This document shows, in pieces, positions 13,387-26,000 of a stretch of DNA of 64,000 nt. Under the pieces are notes generated by a model. That model ran no database searches. It was not told the origin of the DNA and saw only the letters and a program-made list of their open reading frames with translations. Source of the stretch: Nymphaea colorata (taxonomy: Eukaryota > Streptophyta > Magnoliopsida > Nymphaeales > Nymphaeaceae); contig NC_045140.1 in assembly GCF_008831285.2 (NCBI RefSeq), positions 22,070,370-22,134,369 of the forward strand. The letters run 5' to 3'. Position numbers and translations under genes: made by a program. How positions within the stretch are numbered: position 1 is the first letter of the stretch; each line of letters opens with the position of its first letter.

Positions 13387-13725
13387 ATGGCAAGCAGGCT
13401 CAGCCTGATCGGCTCCTCGTTGCAGAAGAGTTTTGTGGCCAAATCGCACACCCAAATTCTTACTTCGGGTTGGTTTCCTTCGTCGAGGAGTTGGTATTCT
13501 TCATCGGCCGAGGGACTGCCGAAACTCCATAAAGTGGAGCCCCAAAAGGAAGACGTCCTTAAGAAAGCAGAGATGGAGACGGAGAAGAAGAAAGAAGTAG
13601 ACGCGGAAGAAGAAGAAGACGGAGTTTTCGTAAACAAAGAGACAGGCGAGGTCGGAGGGCCTAGAGGTCCCGAGCCCACGAGGTATGGCGACTGGGAGCG
13701 CGGCGGCCGTTGCTCTGATTTTTGA
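13387..13725 (+). CDS. SDHAF4: Succinate dehydrogenase assembly factor 4, mitochondrial
   Basis: Small matrix chaperone (Sdh8/SDHAF4 family, DUF1674) that binds flavinylated SDHA and helps it join SDHB during complex II assembly. The product is 112 residues from one exon. Residues 1-40 are rich in Arg and Ser with few acids, as in a mitochondrial presequence. Residues 50-78 form a highly charged Lys/Glu linker. The C-terminus carries the family signature [17 protein letters not shown] followed by [10 protein letters not shown] chose ATG 13387, which gives MASRLSLIG and a clean targeting peptide; an in-frame ATG at 13345 would add 14 residues that do not look like family sequence. Length fits plant homologues. 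There are no close neighbours on the same strand. Confidence 0.93.
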   Translation: MASRLSLIGSSLQKSFVAKSHTQILTSGWFPSSRSWYSSSAEGLPKLHKVEPQKEDVLKKAEMETEKKKEVDAEEEEDGVFVNKETGEVGGPRGPEPTRYGDWERGGRCSDF

Positions 13726-15047
13726 CCGGTCGTGCTTATAGTCTCCATCTACAGTTTTTTTCTCTCTTGGCTTAGTTGCAAGAAATTTCCCCCTTTTCTT
13801 GTGGGGCAAATAGGGTTTTGTCCACTTGTAATTTGTATCTGCTCTTGCTTGTCTTTTGATCTGCAAAAAAAAAAAAAAGAACTAGCAATGAACGAACGCT
13901 TTTGTGACAACGGTCTAATTGGGTGTTTATGCTAAGTGTTCATTGATTCACTGATATGATGCGCGCAAAAGTGTGATAAAATTGCTTGTAAGGTGGAATC
14001 CATGAAAGGATGCAAAAACTGGATTAATGGACGCGGATAGATCTAGGGGATGTAATTGTAGATTTTTGTTTTCTTCCTTTGTTATCGCTTTTTTATTATA
14101 GCAAGCGAAGAGATGAGTCAGACGACGATAACTTGAGAGCGCCGGAGCTTTTGTGGTAACCCGTCGGACTTTGGGAACCTTAGACCTGAGACTTCTTTAA
14201 GTTTGAGTTGGGGGACCTTCTTTGGTAGGATTCCAGGTCATTCACTGTATCTCACTTGGGAAAGGAGGCGTGAATTCATTGACCCCTTGAGTCCTCCTTT
14301 TCAAGTTCTTGCCAACATAACATCGTTCATTGTATATATGGTGGGAACGGAAAGAATTACGAGGCCGTCAACCACAGTCATTGGGCAGTGAATTTCCGAG
14401 AAAAAGGACGAGTTGGAACTTAATCATGAATGTCTAGATCTCATCAACTCTCAGTTGTTGCTTGATATATTTCTGGCGACAGGTTGTAGGTTTTTACGAG
14501 TGACATCTAATGTTGCACTTTCGTTTTTCAGCCTGTTGTTCTTATATCTCAAGGGATTTTAAGCTGCTTGGACTTGAGTGGCTAAATTGAGAGAGCAAAT
14601 CCCCGAGGCGAAGTTGTATTTGAGTTTGCCTTTCTTATCTGGAACTTTACATCGTTGAACTTGCACACAACTATGCAATGTTCGCAAATTATGTGTAGTC
14701 ATCTTCAGTTGAAACTTGAAACTTAGTTTAGCCAAACCATATCTCCATGTCGGCAAGGAAGTGAGAAAAGTTTATTGGTGCGCAAAGTATCGTTTGTGGG
14801 ATGCTTGTAGAGTTACTGCGCTGAAAAATTCCAATCAATTTAAAATCTAAAAGCATGAACGTTTTTTGTATCTATCTTGCAACTTACATTCATGCACAGT
14901 GATTCTGGGGCATAGCCCGATTGTAGTTCATACGACTTGGATGAATTTGCAGGAAGCAAAGTGCACTCGGCCAACAGATGTTTGTCCCTTTTAGACTTTG
15001 TTATGCCTCTTTGTATTAAATATTGTGATATTCAGAAAGCTCAATTG

Positions 15048-15048
<1 letters not shown>

Positions 15049-15109
<61 letters not shown>
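15049..15109. repeat. (TA)n microsatellite, about 61 bp
   Basis: An uninterrupted TA dinucleotide run in intergenic DNA. Confidence 0.97.
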
Positions 15110-15112
<3 letters not shown>

Positions 15113-16047
15113 GCGGTGCGGAAGCTTGCTGAAAATCTAGCTTGATCTTGTATTCATCTTCTGCAGTCTTGGAATACCTTATTTTCTGCAATTCTAGGAT
15201 ATGGTAGGCGTTTGCTTACCCTGACTTGATCCTTTGCATACAATTATCCAACATAAAGGCAAATTTATTGTGTGGGCCAGTTCTGCTGGATGCTGGATCA
15301 TCCACTGCACAAAGACTGGTAGTTATGCATATTGTGCAGACAACTGCATAACATTGTAAATGCTAGTTGCCAAGCATCCTCTTTCCTTTCCAGCTTGGGG
15401 AAACAAATTTCCTTTCCCCTTGCCTAATCAGATTAAAATGACCTTTGAGCGCTCATGATGTTCATGTATCGGGTTTGCTTCAAGTTACTGCAATTGATAT
15501 GAGGGAAGCATGAAGAGGAATATGTGATTTCTGTTTGGAATTCTGTGATATCTAATTTTGGTCATTAGCAGATCCTGCTTGAGTTATTACACTTTGCAAA
15601 GCTTTGGTGAAGATAGGAACCTATTGATGAACTCTCTATAGTAAAGCACAAAGCAAATCATACAGGTGTCATTGATCGTGCAATATGCCTTCCCATTTGC
15701 ACTTGGCAAACGGTTCCAAACTGGAGTGGCAAACACATTTGGGCAACTTTCACAGCCCATCAATATGATACATTCTTTAGTTCAAGCCGCCTTTTGACTC
15801 TGATCATGTAGGCGGCTGATGAAGGCTTCTGCTTCTGTCACGTACAGTGTCCATAGAATGCTAGCAGCAATTATATTAGTTCATCTGCATCGCATGGTTT
15901 TGTTGGTCTGCCGTGATGTAAGAGGTTTTATCATTGGTTGATGTCAAAGTATTGGAGGCATTTTGCTGTTCCGTGAAACTTTGACTTCATTATTCCCACA
16001 TCATTGGTAGTTTCACTCGTTGCCTATTCCATGACTATTGCTAATCT

Positions 16048-16129
16048 GGCCATAATTTTTGTCCACCGTGTTGATTTCACGAGTGCCTCGGCCATGACTT
16101 TTGTCCACTGTTGATTTCACGAGCGCCTC
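16048..16129. repeat. Imperfect tandem duplication, unit about 41 bp
   Basis: Two adjacent units each contain a TTTTTGTCCAC-like part followed by TTGATTTCACGAG and GCCTC, with a few substitutions and a 2-base length difference. Confidence 0.8.
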
Positions 16130-19100
16130 TCAGCAAGGTATCTGAAAATCTTGCCTCATATTACAACTGCTGGCTCATTTTTAGTTGTGTTAGTCTTTGG
16201 CATAAGATATCTCATACGTGTAACCTCTTGAGTCTAACCAGATAAAGGATGAGCTTCCTTTGGAATATCCTGTTGTATTACTGTATAACATGCTTGCCAA
16301 GTATGTGCTGCTTGTTGCACGAACGGAGGAAAAGCAGGAAAGGTGCTTCATGCATGCAAGTGAACAGGTAGAGTTCAGATTGGAGTGTCACCTTTTCCTT
16401 GTCGAGTTGCCTGAACCGCGGCCAGCTGGTGTGGGTCGTGTTCGTTCATTCACTTGTATTTTCAAGATAAAAATTTGTACATGAAGTTCGAAAAACTACT
16501 TGATGACAAAAAATATTGATCACGTCTGTTGCTATGGCCACAATGGTATTCCAACTGGTGGGTCTTCAAGTCCGCTGCCACCATTGGAAAAGAAAAGCAG
16601 AAAGAAAAGGTGGTGTGCTGCATTGCTCATTCCTGTGGATGCACCCCAGCAGCTGCTACTAATGTCAGTGGCACCAGACCTAATTGGAGGGCGCCGGGTG
16701 CCATTCGGTTTCACTTTTAATGGCAGGCTTTGCGGTGGCCATTGGTTCTTGAGATTTTTTCCAGATCCTGCGGAGACAGATCAACATCACAGGACCTTCA
16801 GATGATTGATGAAACATGAGAAATGCTGCTTGTAGATATAATAAATGTTATTTATGCTTATCCTTCACCCAAGAAATAATGTTTGGTTTGTAGATCAGGG
16901 GGTTGAACCTATGCTTTTGGGATTCGCGAGATGCAATTATCTCAGTCTCCCGATCATGTTTGGCATTTGCTTCAATTTCCGTGAATTGGACAGATTTGAC
17001 AGTTGTAAATCGTTAGAGAATCTCTTTCACTGAGGGCAGAGAAGAAGTATACAAAGTCTGTTTCCCTTGAATTGGAAATGTTGGGCTTGTATCTGCACGT
17101 AGAAAACTGGGAGTTTTAATTTCCTCTTCCCATTTTCATCCAAGATGAAATGGCTTGGCATTTGCTTCTGCTCGGCGGTGAAATTTGTGCCGCTGCACGG
17201 GACTACCATTAATTAGGAAACTAAAGGATGTTACTTACATTCTTCAAGAAAGGAAAGAAATCCACGGCTGCTCTTCTATAGCCGCCACTAACACCAACCC
17301 CGTCTCAGATAGCTCAAAGGCGCTGTAATTCAAATGCAAAGCAGATTTTCTGTCCAATATGGCGAGCTGCGAAGGATCCCTGCCAAAGTTTGCGGTGGAA
17401 AGGCGAGCAAAGGACGACTCTGAGGACATGGCTGCTGACTGGTATGGCTCGTGATGAAAGGCAGTCAGCGAATAAAGAGTAAGTTTGTGCAGATTGTCCA
17501 CTGCGAACAGCAGAGCAGGATCATAGTGATTGCCGCTTGGGGAGTTTTGTTTTGAGCAGTTTTAAATCGATGCCGGCCGAAGCTGTTTCAGGGGTCGATG
17601 AAGCAGAAATGGGCTTGCTGTATAGCTGGTTGGCTCCCATGGAAGAGATTGATGGTAGTTTTCGGAGTTATCTCAAACAATGAAGGTTGGAAGCGTCGAC
17701 TGAGGGGAATGCTACAAGGGAGGAGAATAATAAATCAGAGATGGATGCACATCAGACTACAGGGTTATCGCATAAGAGTGCTTAATGTGTTTCCCTCGAT
17801 TGAAGCTGGGGACCGCAGGTTTCGGGAGAGGGATGGGAAGACGATGGAGCCTAATTATTTAAGCTCTGCTGTGTCCGTTATTTTTGTTGCTTTGTTAGCT
17901 TGACTACACCTTAGTCTCTTTTATTTTGTGTTTGGGCCACAGGGTTGTGCGTGCCGGTTTTGCTGCTTTTTCTTTGTTGTGATGCACAACATTTTGTGAT
18001 CCTCTTTTGCCTGTAGATATCATATTGTTGAAACATAAGGGAGGGGAGCCTAACTCTCAGCAGCCGTTCATTGGCAATTTCAACTCAAGCTGTTATTGTT
18101 TCCCACACTGTTGCTTGATCAAATATCGCTTGTATGCATTGTCCTAATTGCAGCAGTTAGGATACTCAGTGCATGGGAGTTTCAGGCTTGCATGGAAAAC
18201 TGCCTTAATATTTTTCTGTTTGAAAAAGAGATAGAAATTGACACAAAAGAAGGTAGAGATGAATAGATAAAAGGAAAACATCAACATCCTCACTATAATG
18301 TAATTAAATATAGCCGATTCAGTTGTCCCTGCTTTATTGTCGTCTTAATTTTAGTATTCATGATTAAGTCAAGGTGATGAGTGAATACTGTGAAAATATT
18401 AAATATGCACCATATTTCTCTCCTTCGTTTGCCACTTTTGCCTTCGCACTGTTGTACACTGCACCATGTCCATATTCCTTAGATTGAAATGGTAGAACTT
18501 TTTTTTTTTTTCGTGACAACCATATTCATGCTCCTTCAGCTTGTGATGATATGGTGTTTCTTCCTTTTTTTGACAAAGGGATGAGTTTTTTCTTGATTAC
18601 CAAGGCTCAGTCAACAACAGCATGACAGTGCAACTCTGCAACGTGAAGCATGAGAAAGCCGAAATTTGTGCCACAGTAGGCTAAATCCTCTCTGCCATCA
18701 GCTCCCCTCGGTTGCTGAATTCTGTTTGTAAATATCTTCTGCTGAATAAAAAGGTTAGGGGCCCTTCTCCCCGCAGGGTTGTTGCCGCCTCTCTCTACAT
18801 CTCTCAGTTCCCTTTTACGTGGATCCATCCTTTCTCCAATCATCATGTCCAAATTGTTGGAGACAAGGAGGTGGGGATGCCAAAGGCACATTTTGTTTTA
18901 GCAGAAGGCAGATGTCTATAGCAACAACGAAGCTAATCAAGTAGCACGGAAGAACAAAAACAATGCGAAAAAGCATCTTATTGGAGCAAGTAATCTTAGT
19001 TCTTCAACATCAAATGGGTTCAACATAAACTCTTCAAACCAGATTAGTTTTGCAGCTTTTGACAAATTAAGTCCCCGAAGGTGTGGTGAACTGAGTAGGC

Positions 19101-20027
19101 CCAGCTGTTAACAGGCGGCTAATCATTGATTCAGGTACCAAATGTGCCTACTGTTTTTGCGAAAGAGAAAGCCTATGCATGTTTGCTGTGGAACTTAGAT
19201 TTGCGGCAACGTGAGATAACTAGGATATCAGATCTATCTAGAACCCTCTTATTATATTTCTAAACTCATACAATTTTTTTTATATGTAATGTGAATTTAA
19301 GATACAGGCTTCTGATATCATTGTTTGTCTTCACACGAGATCTTACACGACACATCTTTTAAAGCAGCATGACTATAAGATCCGAAGCTATCAAATATAC
19401 TTTTGGAAAGTGTTTGAGAATTTGAGATTATTGGAAATCTCAAATTCATGGATTTAAACCAGACCCCTCCCATCTAATATCAAGTTTGAGGGTTTAATCA
19501 TAAACTGAAGTGAGGATTTCGAATGCTTTTTCTCACGTAGTAGTAAAATCCATTGTCAATTTACACAGTCGGAGTTTCTCTCCCGTTTCAAATCCAGTTT
19601 CTGTTTTCCGTTTAATTAATCCGGGTTGTCGTGCTAAGCCAACCCAGGTTAGACGCAGGTACGCAGTTCCGTCTCAGTGACACGTGGCAGTAGGTTGACA
19701 ATGTTTTGATTTCCATATTCAACACGAATGGAAGGACCATTTTCTCTGAGGCGAAAAGGCGGTGGAGTTTCCTAACCCAACCAAAGCGTCTGATCTTCAG
19801 CAGACGCAAACCCCCGGGTATTTATTGGGAAATTGAAAAACGGAGAAAGAGGAAGGGAGTAAAGGGGGGAAGGAGGAAGGAGGAACAGGGGAGCTCTGAT
19901 CAGGACATCCTTACCCTGTAGAATCCCCCCTCTCTCTCTCGCTTTCTCTTGGTTCGGCGAGAATTGCCGTCTCTTTTTCCCTCTATCGAGACCGTAGGGT
20001 TTCGATTAAGTTTCTGTCGGCAAGAAG

Positions 20028-23000
20028 ATGGCCTCGATGGTGGAAGAGCGGGTCAGCGTGCCGGAGAGTTTCAGGGATCTGAAGGAGGAAGAAGAAGGGG
20101 AAGAGGAGGATGAGGAGGAAGACGTCTGCCGGATCTGCCGAAACCCCGGCGACGCCGACAACCCTCTGCGGTACCCTTGCGCCTGTAGCGGCAGCATCAA
20201 GTACGTACACCAAGAATGCCTCCTCCAGTGGCTCAACCACAGCAACGCCCGGCAGTGCGAGGTGGGTTTCGTTTTTTTTTTTGGTTTATAATTGATTTTT
20301 TTTTTTGTGTTGATTGTCTGTCAAAATCGGTTTTGAAGAGGTAAGTCCCTGTTTCTATGATTCCGTATCGTTTGCTAGGGTTTACGCTGTCTTTTTAAGT
20401 TTATTTCCGTCATTGTGATTCATCATTCGAGTGCTTTACAAATATAACCAGTTGAAGACCCTAGGGATGATGTTACAACTGGTTAGTTTATAACTTGCTT
20501 AGTTGTTCTACCAGCTTCGTTTTTGTTTGCGTACGGCGTTGATTGCTGGTCTGATTGTTTGTGAAGATGCTTGATTTCGGCGAATTTCGGGCTATAGTCG
20601 TCTTACTTTGGGTCGTGCGTTCGAGAAAGAGGGTGATCCCACTTGAGTATTTTTCTGAAAAATGCTTTTCGCAAATGTACTGCTGTACACGGCAATATAA
20701 CAAGCTTAAAGATTTTGTATTAATCTGTTTCCCTTATTTTTCAATATGCTATTGAAAAGACGTATTTCCAGGCATACTTGTATTCCAACTTCTAGAATCA
20801 ATGCTGATTATACTTTTAAGCTTCCAACATATAATATTTGTTTCTGACCTGGGTTTGGTGTTTTCCTTTTGTAGTAGCAGCTCTTTTTTTTTTTTTTTCC
20901 AAAAACAAAAAATATGTTATTGATCAATAGTTCTGCGATTTTCCGTAGCGTGTAGGTTGTTATGCACAGCAAGGGTCTGAAAGGAACTGGGCTAATTTGA
21001 TTTTCTTTTGACATGGTATAGTAACACATTGGGGAGGCAGGAAGATGTTTGTCTCGAGATGTTAGTATTCCTCACTCCTTTGAATCTGGGGGAACATTAT
21101 TATTTGATTCTCAATCTGTGTAATTGTGAATTTCTTGGGTATGCATTACTATGTCAAAAAGTCAAGTTGTGGATTTTTTGATGGCGCGTTATTGATGATG
21201 TTAAAAGCAGGTGCATGATTAACTGTTTATATGTAGATTGATGATGCCATCTATTTGTCTTTACAGGTATGCAAACATGCATTTTCCTTCTCCCCAGTTT
21301 ATGCGGACAATGCTCCCTCAAGGCTTCCTTTTCAGGAATTTCTAGTTGGCATTGCTATGAAAGCATGCCATGTTCTTCAATTTTTTCTACGCCTCTCTTT
21401 TGTGCTCTCAGTGTGGCTTCTTATCATTCCCTTCATAACTTTCTGGCTTTGGAGATTGGCCTTTGTGAGGAGCCTAGGTGAAGCACGGAAGTTATTCTTG
21501 AGCCGGATTTCTGCTGCCTTGATCCTTACAGATTGTCTGCATGGATTTCTACTTTCTGCTAGCATTGTATTTATATTTCTTGGGGCCACATCATTGAGGG
21601 ACTACTTTAGGCATCTACGAGAACTTGGAGGGCAAGATGCTGATAGAGAAGATGATGCCGATAGGCAAGGTGCTCGTGCAGTAAGGAGGCCAGGCCCTGG
21701 AAACAGGATTCAGGCTGGAGCTGGAAATGTTGATGATGCTCCAGGGGGGCAAGGAATTGCTGGTGCAGGTCAAATCATTATGAGGAATGCAGAAAATGTT
21801 GCCGCACAGTTGGAATTGCAGGCAGCTCGTCTTGAAGCTCGTGTTGAGCAAATGTTTGATGGTCTTGATGATGCAGATGGTGCTGAAGATGTGCCTTTCG
21901 ATGAGCTTGTTGGCATGCAAGGACCTGTTTTCCATTTGGTTGAAAATGCAATAACAGTGAGTTCATGCTTGTTTCTGATAATCTTTTTCTTTTTTTCAGT
22001 TATTTGCTAGGTACAGGAGAAAATATGTTACTGGTGAATTGTTCTGCATCCCTTATGCTTGCATAAGTCTGGCAGAAGCATTACTCTAAATCCTGTTTTT
22101 AATTCTGGTTAAGGTTCGGCTAGTGTTTTTTCTCCTTTGTTAATTTCAGTTCTTAAGCTTGTCATTTTCCATCTTATTTGGTGCTGAGCAAAACGTTAGA
22201 TTTCATATTGGAACTCGCGTTGTGGCTCTTATGGTATAGTAGATAACTAAAAGTAAGGGTACATACATTGGCATCCATCTCTTTGAAGTTTTCATGGCTA
22301 GAAATATACACACCTGAATAAGTATGAGTTTTAGGTCCTATCGATGCTATCTTTAGTTTTTTCTTCTGTTCCATTGTTTAGTTGGTTCTTCTAGCATCTC
22401 TTTTGTTAGATTTTCCAGGTCTTAGGGTTCTGCTTTTGCCTTTTTTTTTGGTTTTTGGCTTGTTTTCTATTTTAATTTTAATGAATTTTCTACTGAATGC
22501 ATTGTGCTGAGAATATCAAGTTGCTAATCACTAAAGAAAATCCTGCTCTAAGGAAGGTAATGACTGCATTTATTTTTCCTCTCTTCTCAGGTTCTGGCAA
22601 GCAACGCAATATTTCTTGGTGTTGTCATCTTTCTTCCTTTTTCAGTTGGACGGCTGCTAGTTTTCTATGCTTCTCGGATTCTTTCCACAACCTCTGGGAC
22701 ACTCCGCTCAAATTTCATGCCTGTTATGGAGTCAGCCCTTGCCTTGGCAAACACAACAGTGAACAATCCTATTAGCTATGTCGCCAATATATCTGAAGAT
22801 GGTGGTGGTACTATTTTGGCTGGTCAGCTTGCCAGCTCTTTAAATATGACCAGTTTAGGAGATGCTGCAGGCAGTAGTAGTGGATTGGGAACAAATATTT
22901 TCAAGGGGATGCCCACAACATTTCACCTTTCTGATGTCGCAACTCTTGCTATTGGATATATGTTCATATTCTGTGTGGTGATCTTTTACCTGTCTCTATT

Positions 23001-26000
23001 GGCCTTGATTCGCTACTGCAAGGGTGAACCTTTGGCTATGGGTAGGCTTTATGGAATTGCCTCAGCAGCAGAGGCAATTCCCTCTATAATGAGGCAGTTT
23101 TTAGCTGGAATGAGGCACCTAATAACTATGGTTAAAGTTGCATTTCTCTTGGTGATTGAGCTTGGGGTGTTTCCTTTAATGTGTGGCTGGTGGTTGGATA
23201 TTTGTACAATTAAGATGCTTGGAACTACAGTTGCACAGCGAGTTGAGTTCTTCTCTGTGTCACCTCTGGCGAGCTCCTTGATCCACTGGGCCGTGGGAAT
23301 CGTATATATGCTGCAAATAAGCATTTTTGTTAGCCTTCTACGAGGGGTATCTTCATATTTGCTTATTCATTAGCTACCACAGTTTTTAGTTTTTAGTGAT
23401 ATTTAAATTGTAGAGCATGCATAGTTTTGCTATACATTACTGATCTTATAAAGGATTGTAGGTATTGCGCAATGGTGTTCTGTATTTTCTTCGAGATCCT
23501 GCAGATCCTAATTACAATCCCTTCCGTGATCTAATTGATGATCCTGTGCACAAGCATGCCCGACGTGTTCTTCTATCAGTTGCTGTTTATGGTAGTTTAA
23601 TTGTCATGCTGGTGTTCTTACCAGTCAAGCTGGCAATGTGGATGGCTCCATCAATTTTTCCTTTGGACGTTGGGCAAGTTCACTATACTGCATTCATTTT
23701 TTGTATTGACTGGTTTCTTAGAGTTTTCTAATTTTTTACTTGTATGTATTCTCAATTTTTCTATAATTTGCAGTCTCTCTGATCCATTCACTGAGATTCC
23801 AGCAGACATGCTTCTTTTCCAAATTTGTCTGCCATTTGCTATGGAGCATTTCAAGCCCCGAATAACAATTAAAGCAGTTCTTCGAAGGTGGTTTACTGTA
23901 GTTGGTTGGGCTCTTGGATTGACTGAGTTTCTGCTGCCAAAACCTGAGGATAATGGTGGACAGGAAAATGGAAATGCTGGCCAAGCAAGGCAGGAAAGAG
24001 TGGGTGTTGTCCATCGACCTGGTGCTGAACTCCATGAGAGAGCTTTGGTAGCTCAAGCAGCTGTGAGGGACACTGATAGATTTATTCAAGGGGCCAGAAA
24101 CCTACATGCTGCTGAAGGATCAGATAGTGACGAACAAGCTGGCACTGAAGAGTGAGTTCCAGGGTTTCTTTTCCTTGGTTTGTGGGGTGGGGGGGTGGGT
24201 GGTGTGTGTTTGTGTGACAAAGTTTTCTTCAGACAAACCTTTAGGAACAATGAGTATATTTTAACCATAAAAAAACCTCTCTCGTTGCATAAAATGCAAC
24301 TTTAGTAGCTTTGCATGTTTGGGTCTATATGTCACGTTTGAGCCAACACATAATCTCTTTCCTTTTTTCTGAAATTATAAGTTCCTTTTCTGCCTTGTGC
24401 ATCTAAACTTTTCTAGCATGTTTATATTTTATTTCTTTAATGAGTTCTTTATTCAAGAATATCATGGCCACATGCCTACCTCTTTCATGATTGTCTGCAA
24501 GGTTTTTTTTATAGTGATATAATATACTCCATTTTTAGAAATATTGGGTTGTTTCGATGTTGATAGTAACTGAAGTCCTTTCCCTGAGCATACCTGATAT
24601 TCTCTAAATATCTCATATAAAAGCGGGTGTTGGGGGGTGGGAGGGGGGGAGAGAGAGTGGCAGGTTGGTGGAGTAGGAACTGTTGATTCTGTTCATCATT
24701 AGACTAGTTGGTTGTCTGTTAAAGACTGGCATTCTGTTAAAGCATGCAGTCGTTTTGGGTTCAAATGTTTCATGTGTGTTGGAGGAATTACTGGAAATGA
24801 GTACGTGGAGAATTTTGTTATTTTTTCTAAAAGATGATGAGTGTTAGGAGGAAATTGCATTCAATGGTTTCTTCGTTATCTGATTCAGTCAACTGCTGCT
24901 AATCTATCTATAAAGAGATTAGTGTTGAATAAGCAGTTTGTAAATGTATATATTTGTGTATCGTGCATGTATTTCTTGGGGAAGACCTTTTCCTGTGGTA
25001 ACAGTGTGATTGAAAATGGTTGGACAGTTAATTCAGAACATGAGTGCAGGATATCTATTTCTTTTCTACGTCTATTTTTCACAAACTACTAATCGGTAGA
25101 AATTTTTGTGGTTTGTCTCTTTGCCATAAGTGGTGTATCTTCTCTTTCCTGTGCACAAGGTGGATACAAAAAACATGCTGCGTCCTGATCTGCCAGAGGT
25201 TTATACCATAGATTAGCTATTACGGGGATTCGCTGCCGCAGATGATTATGCTGTTTTACATCTTCCATTTAAAGCTACTAATGTTACAAATAGTTTATTT
25301 TCTAGAATTTTGTAAACCTATGAAATAGCATAATCTTGTGTTTCATTAGTAGTGTGCATGAAGCCATGAACTGATGGGCCACTATTTTTGTTTGCAGCAA
25401 CACTGTTATTTATTGTGGCCTTTGTCTATTTGTATTCGTATTTCCTGTCTCTTTGCGATATAGTTACTATTGTGAAATGTTTGGTTTGGCAGGTATGGGT
25501 TTGTTGTTCGAATTGTGTTGTTGTTGCTATTAGCATGGGTAACGCTGCTTCTCTTTAATTCAACCTTGATAGTTGTGCCCATATACTTGGGACGTGTGGT
25601 CTTTGGTGCCATTCCCCGCCTGCCAATTACTCATGGCATCAAGTGCAATGGTAAGAACTTAAAATTTGGCTTTATTTTAGTCTTATTCCAAGTTAATTCT
25701 TTTATTTAATGCCTTCATGGAAAACTAACTGAACTTCCTTTGCTACTGTAGATATTTATGCGTTCAATATTGGGTGTCATCTTCTCGGGGCTTCTATTGC
25801 TGGGATTAGATATTCTTTGGGGTATCTTAGAACCCAGAGAATGGAATTTCTTGTGCAGGTTCTGAAATGGTGCTCTGTCTTGCTTAAGAGTGCTGCTCTC
25901 TTGTCCATATGGGTGAGTAGCTGGCTGTTCTGATCTCTAATCCTGTTTTAGTTACAATTCGGGATTAACACGTTTTTTGTACAGATTTTCGTCATCCCAG

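Larger units (their letters stand above)
13726..20027. other. 6.3-kb intergenic region, no supported gene
   Basis: After the SDHAF4 3' UTR (poly-A tract near 13865) I see only short open frames without family signatures. Present are a 61-bp (TA)n run (15049-15109), an imperfect tandem duplication (16048-16129) and poly-T tracts near 18500. A MITE-like AT-rich stretch around 19400-19460 has wording similar to sequence near 44440. The CT-rich tract at 19928-19950 probably belongs to the SUD1 5' UTR or core promoter. Non-coding transcripts cannot be excluded. Confidence 0.5.

Noticed and set aside
14937-15140. Open frame with an Ile-Tyr repeat
   Set aside because: Pure translation of the (TA)n microsatellite.
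16500-16805. 101-codon plus-strand open frame
   Set aside because: Composition and sequence show no conserved motif, and the surrounding DNA has many stops; unsupported as a gene.
17244-17501. Minus-strand open frame of 85 codons
   Set aside because: Plausible start but no homology I recognise and no partner exons; kept out.
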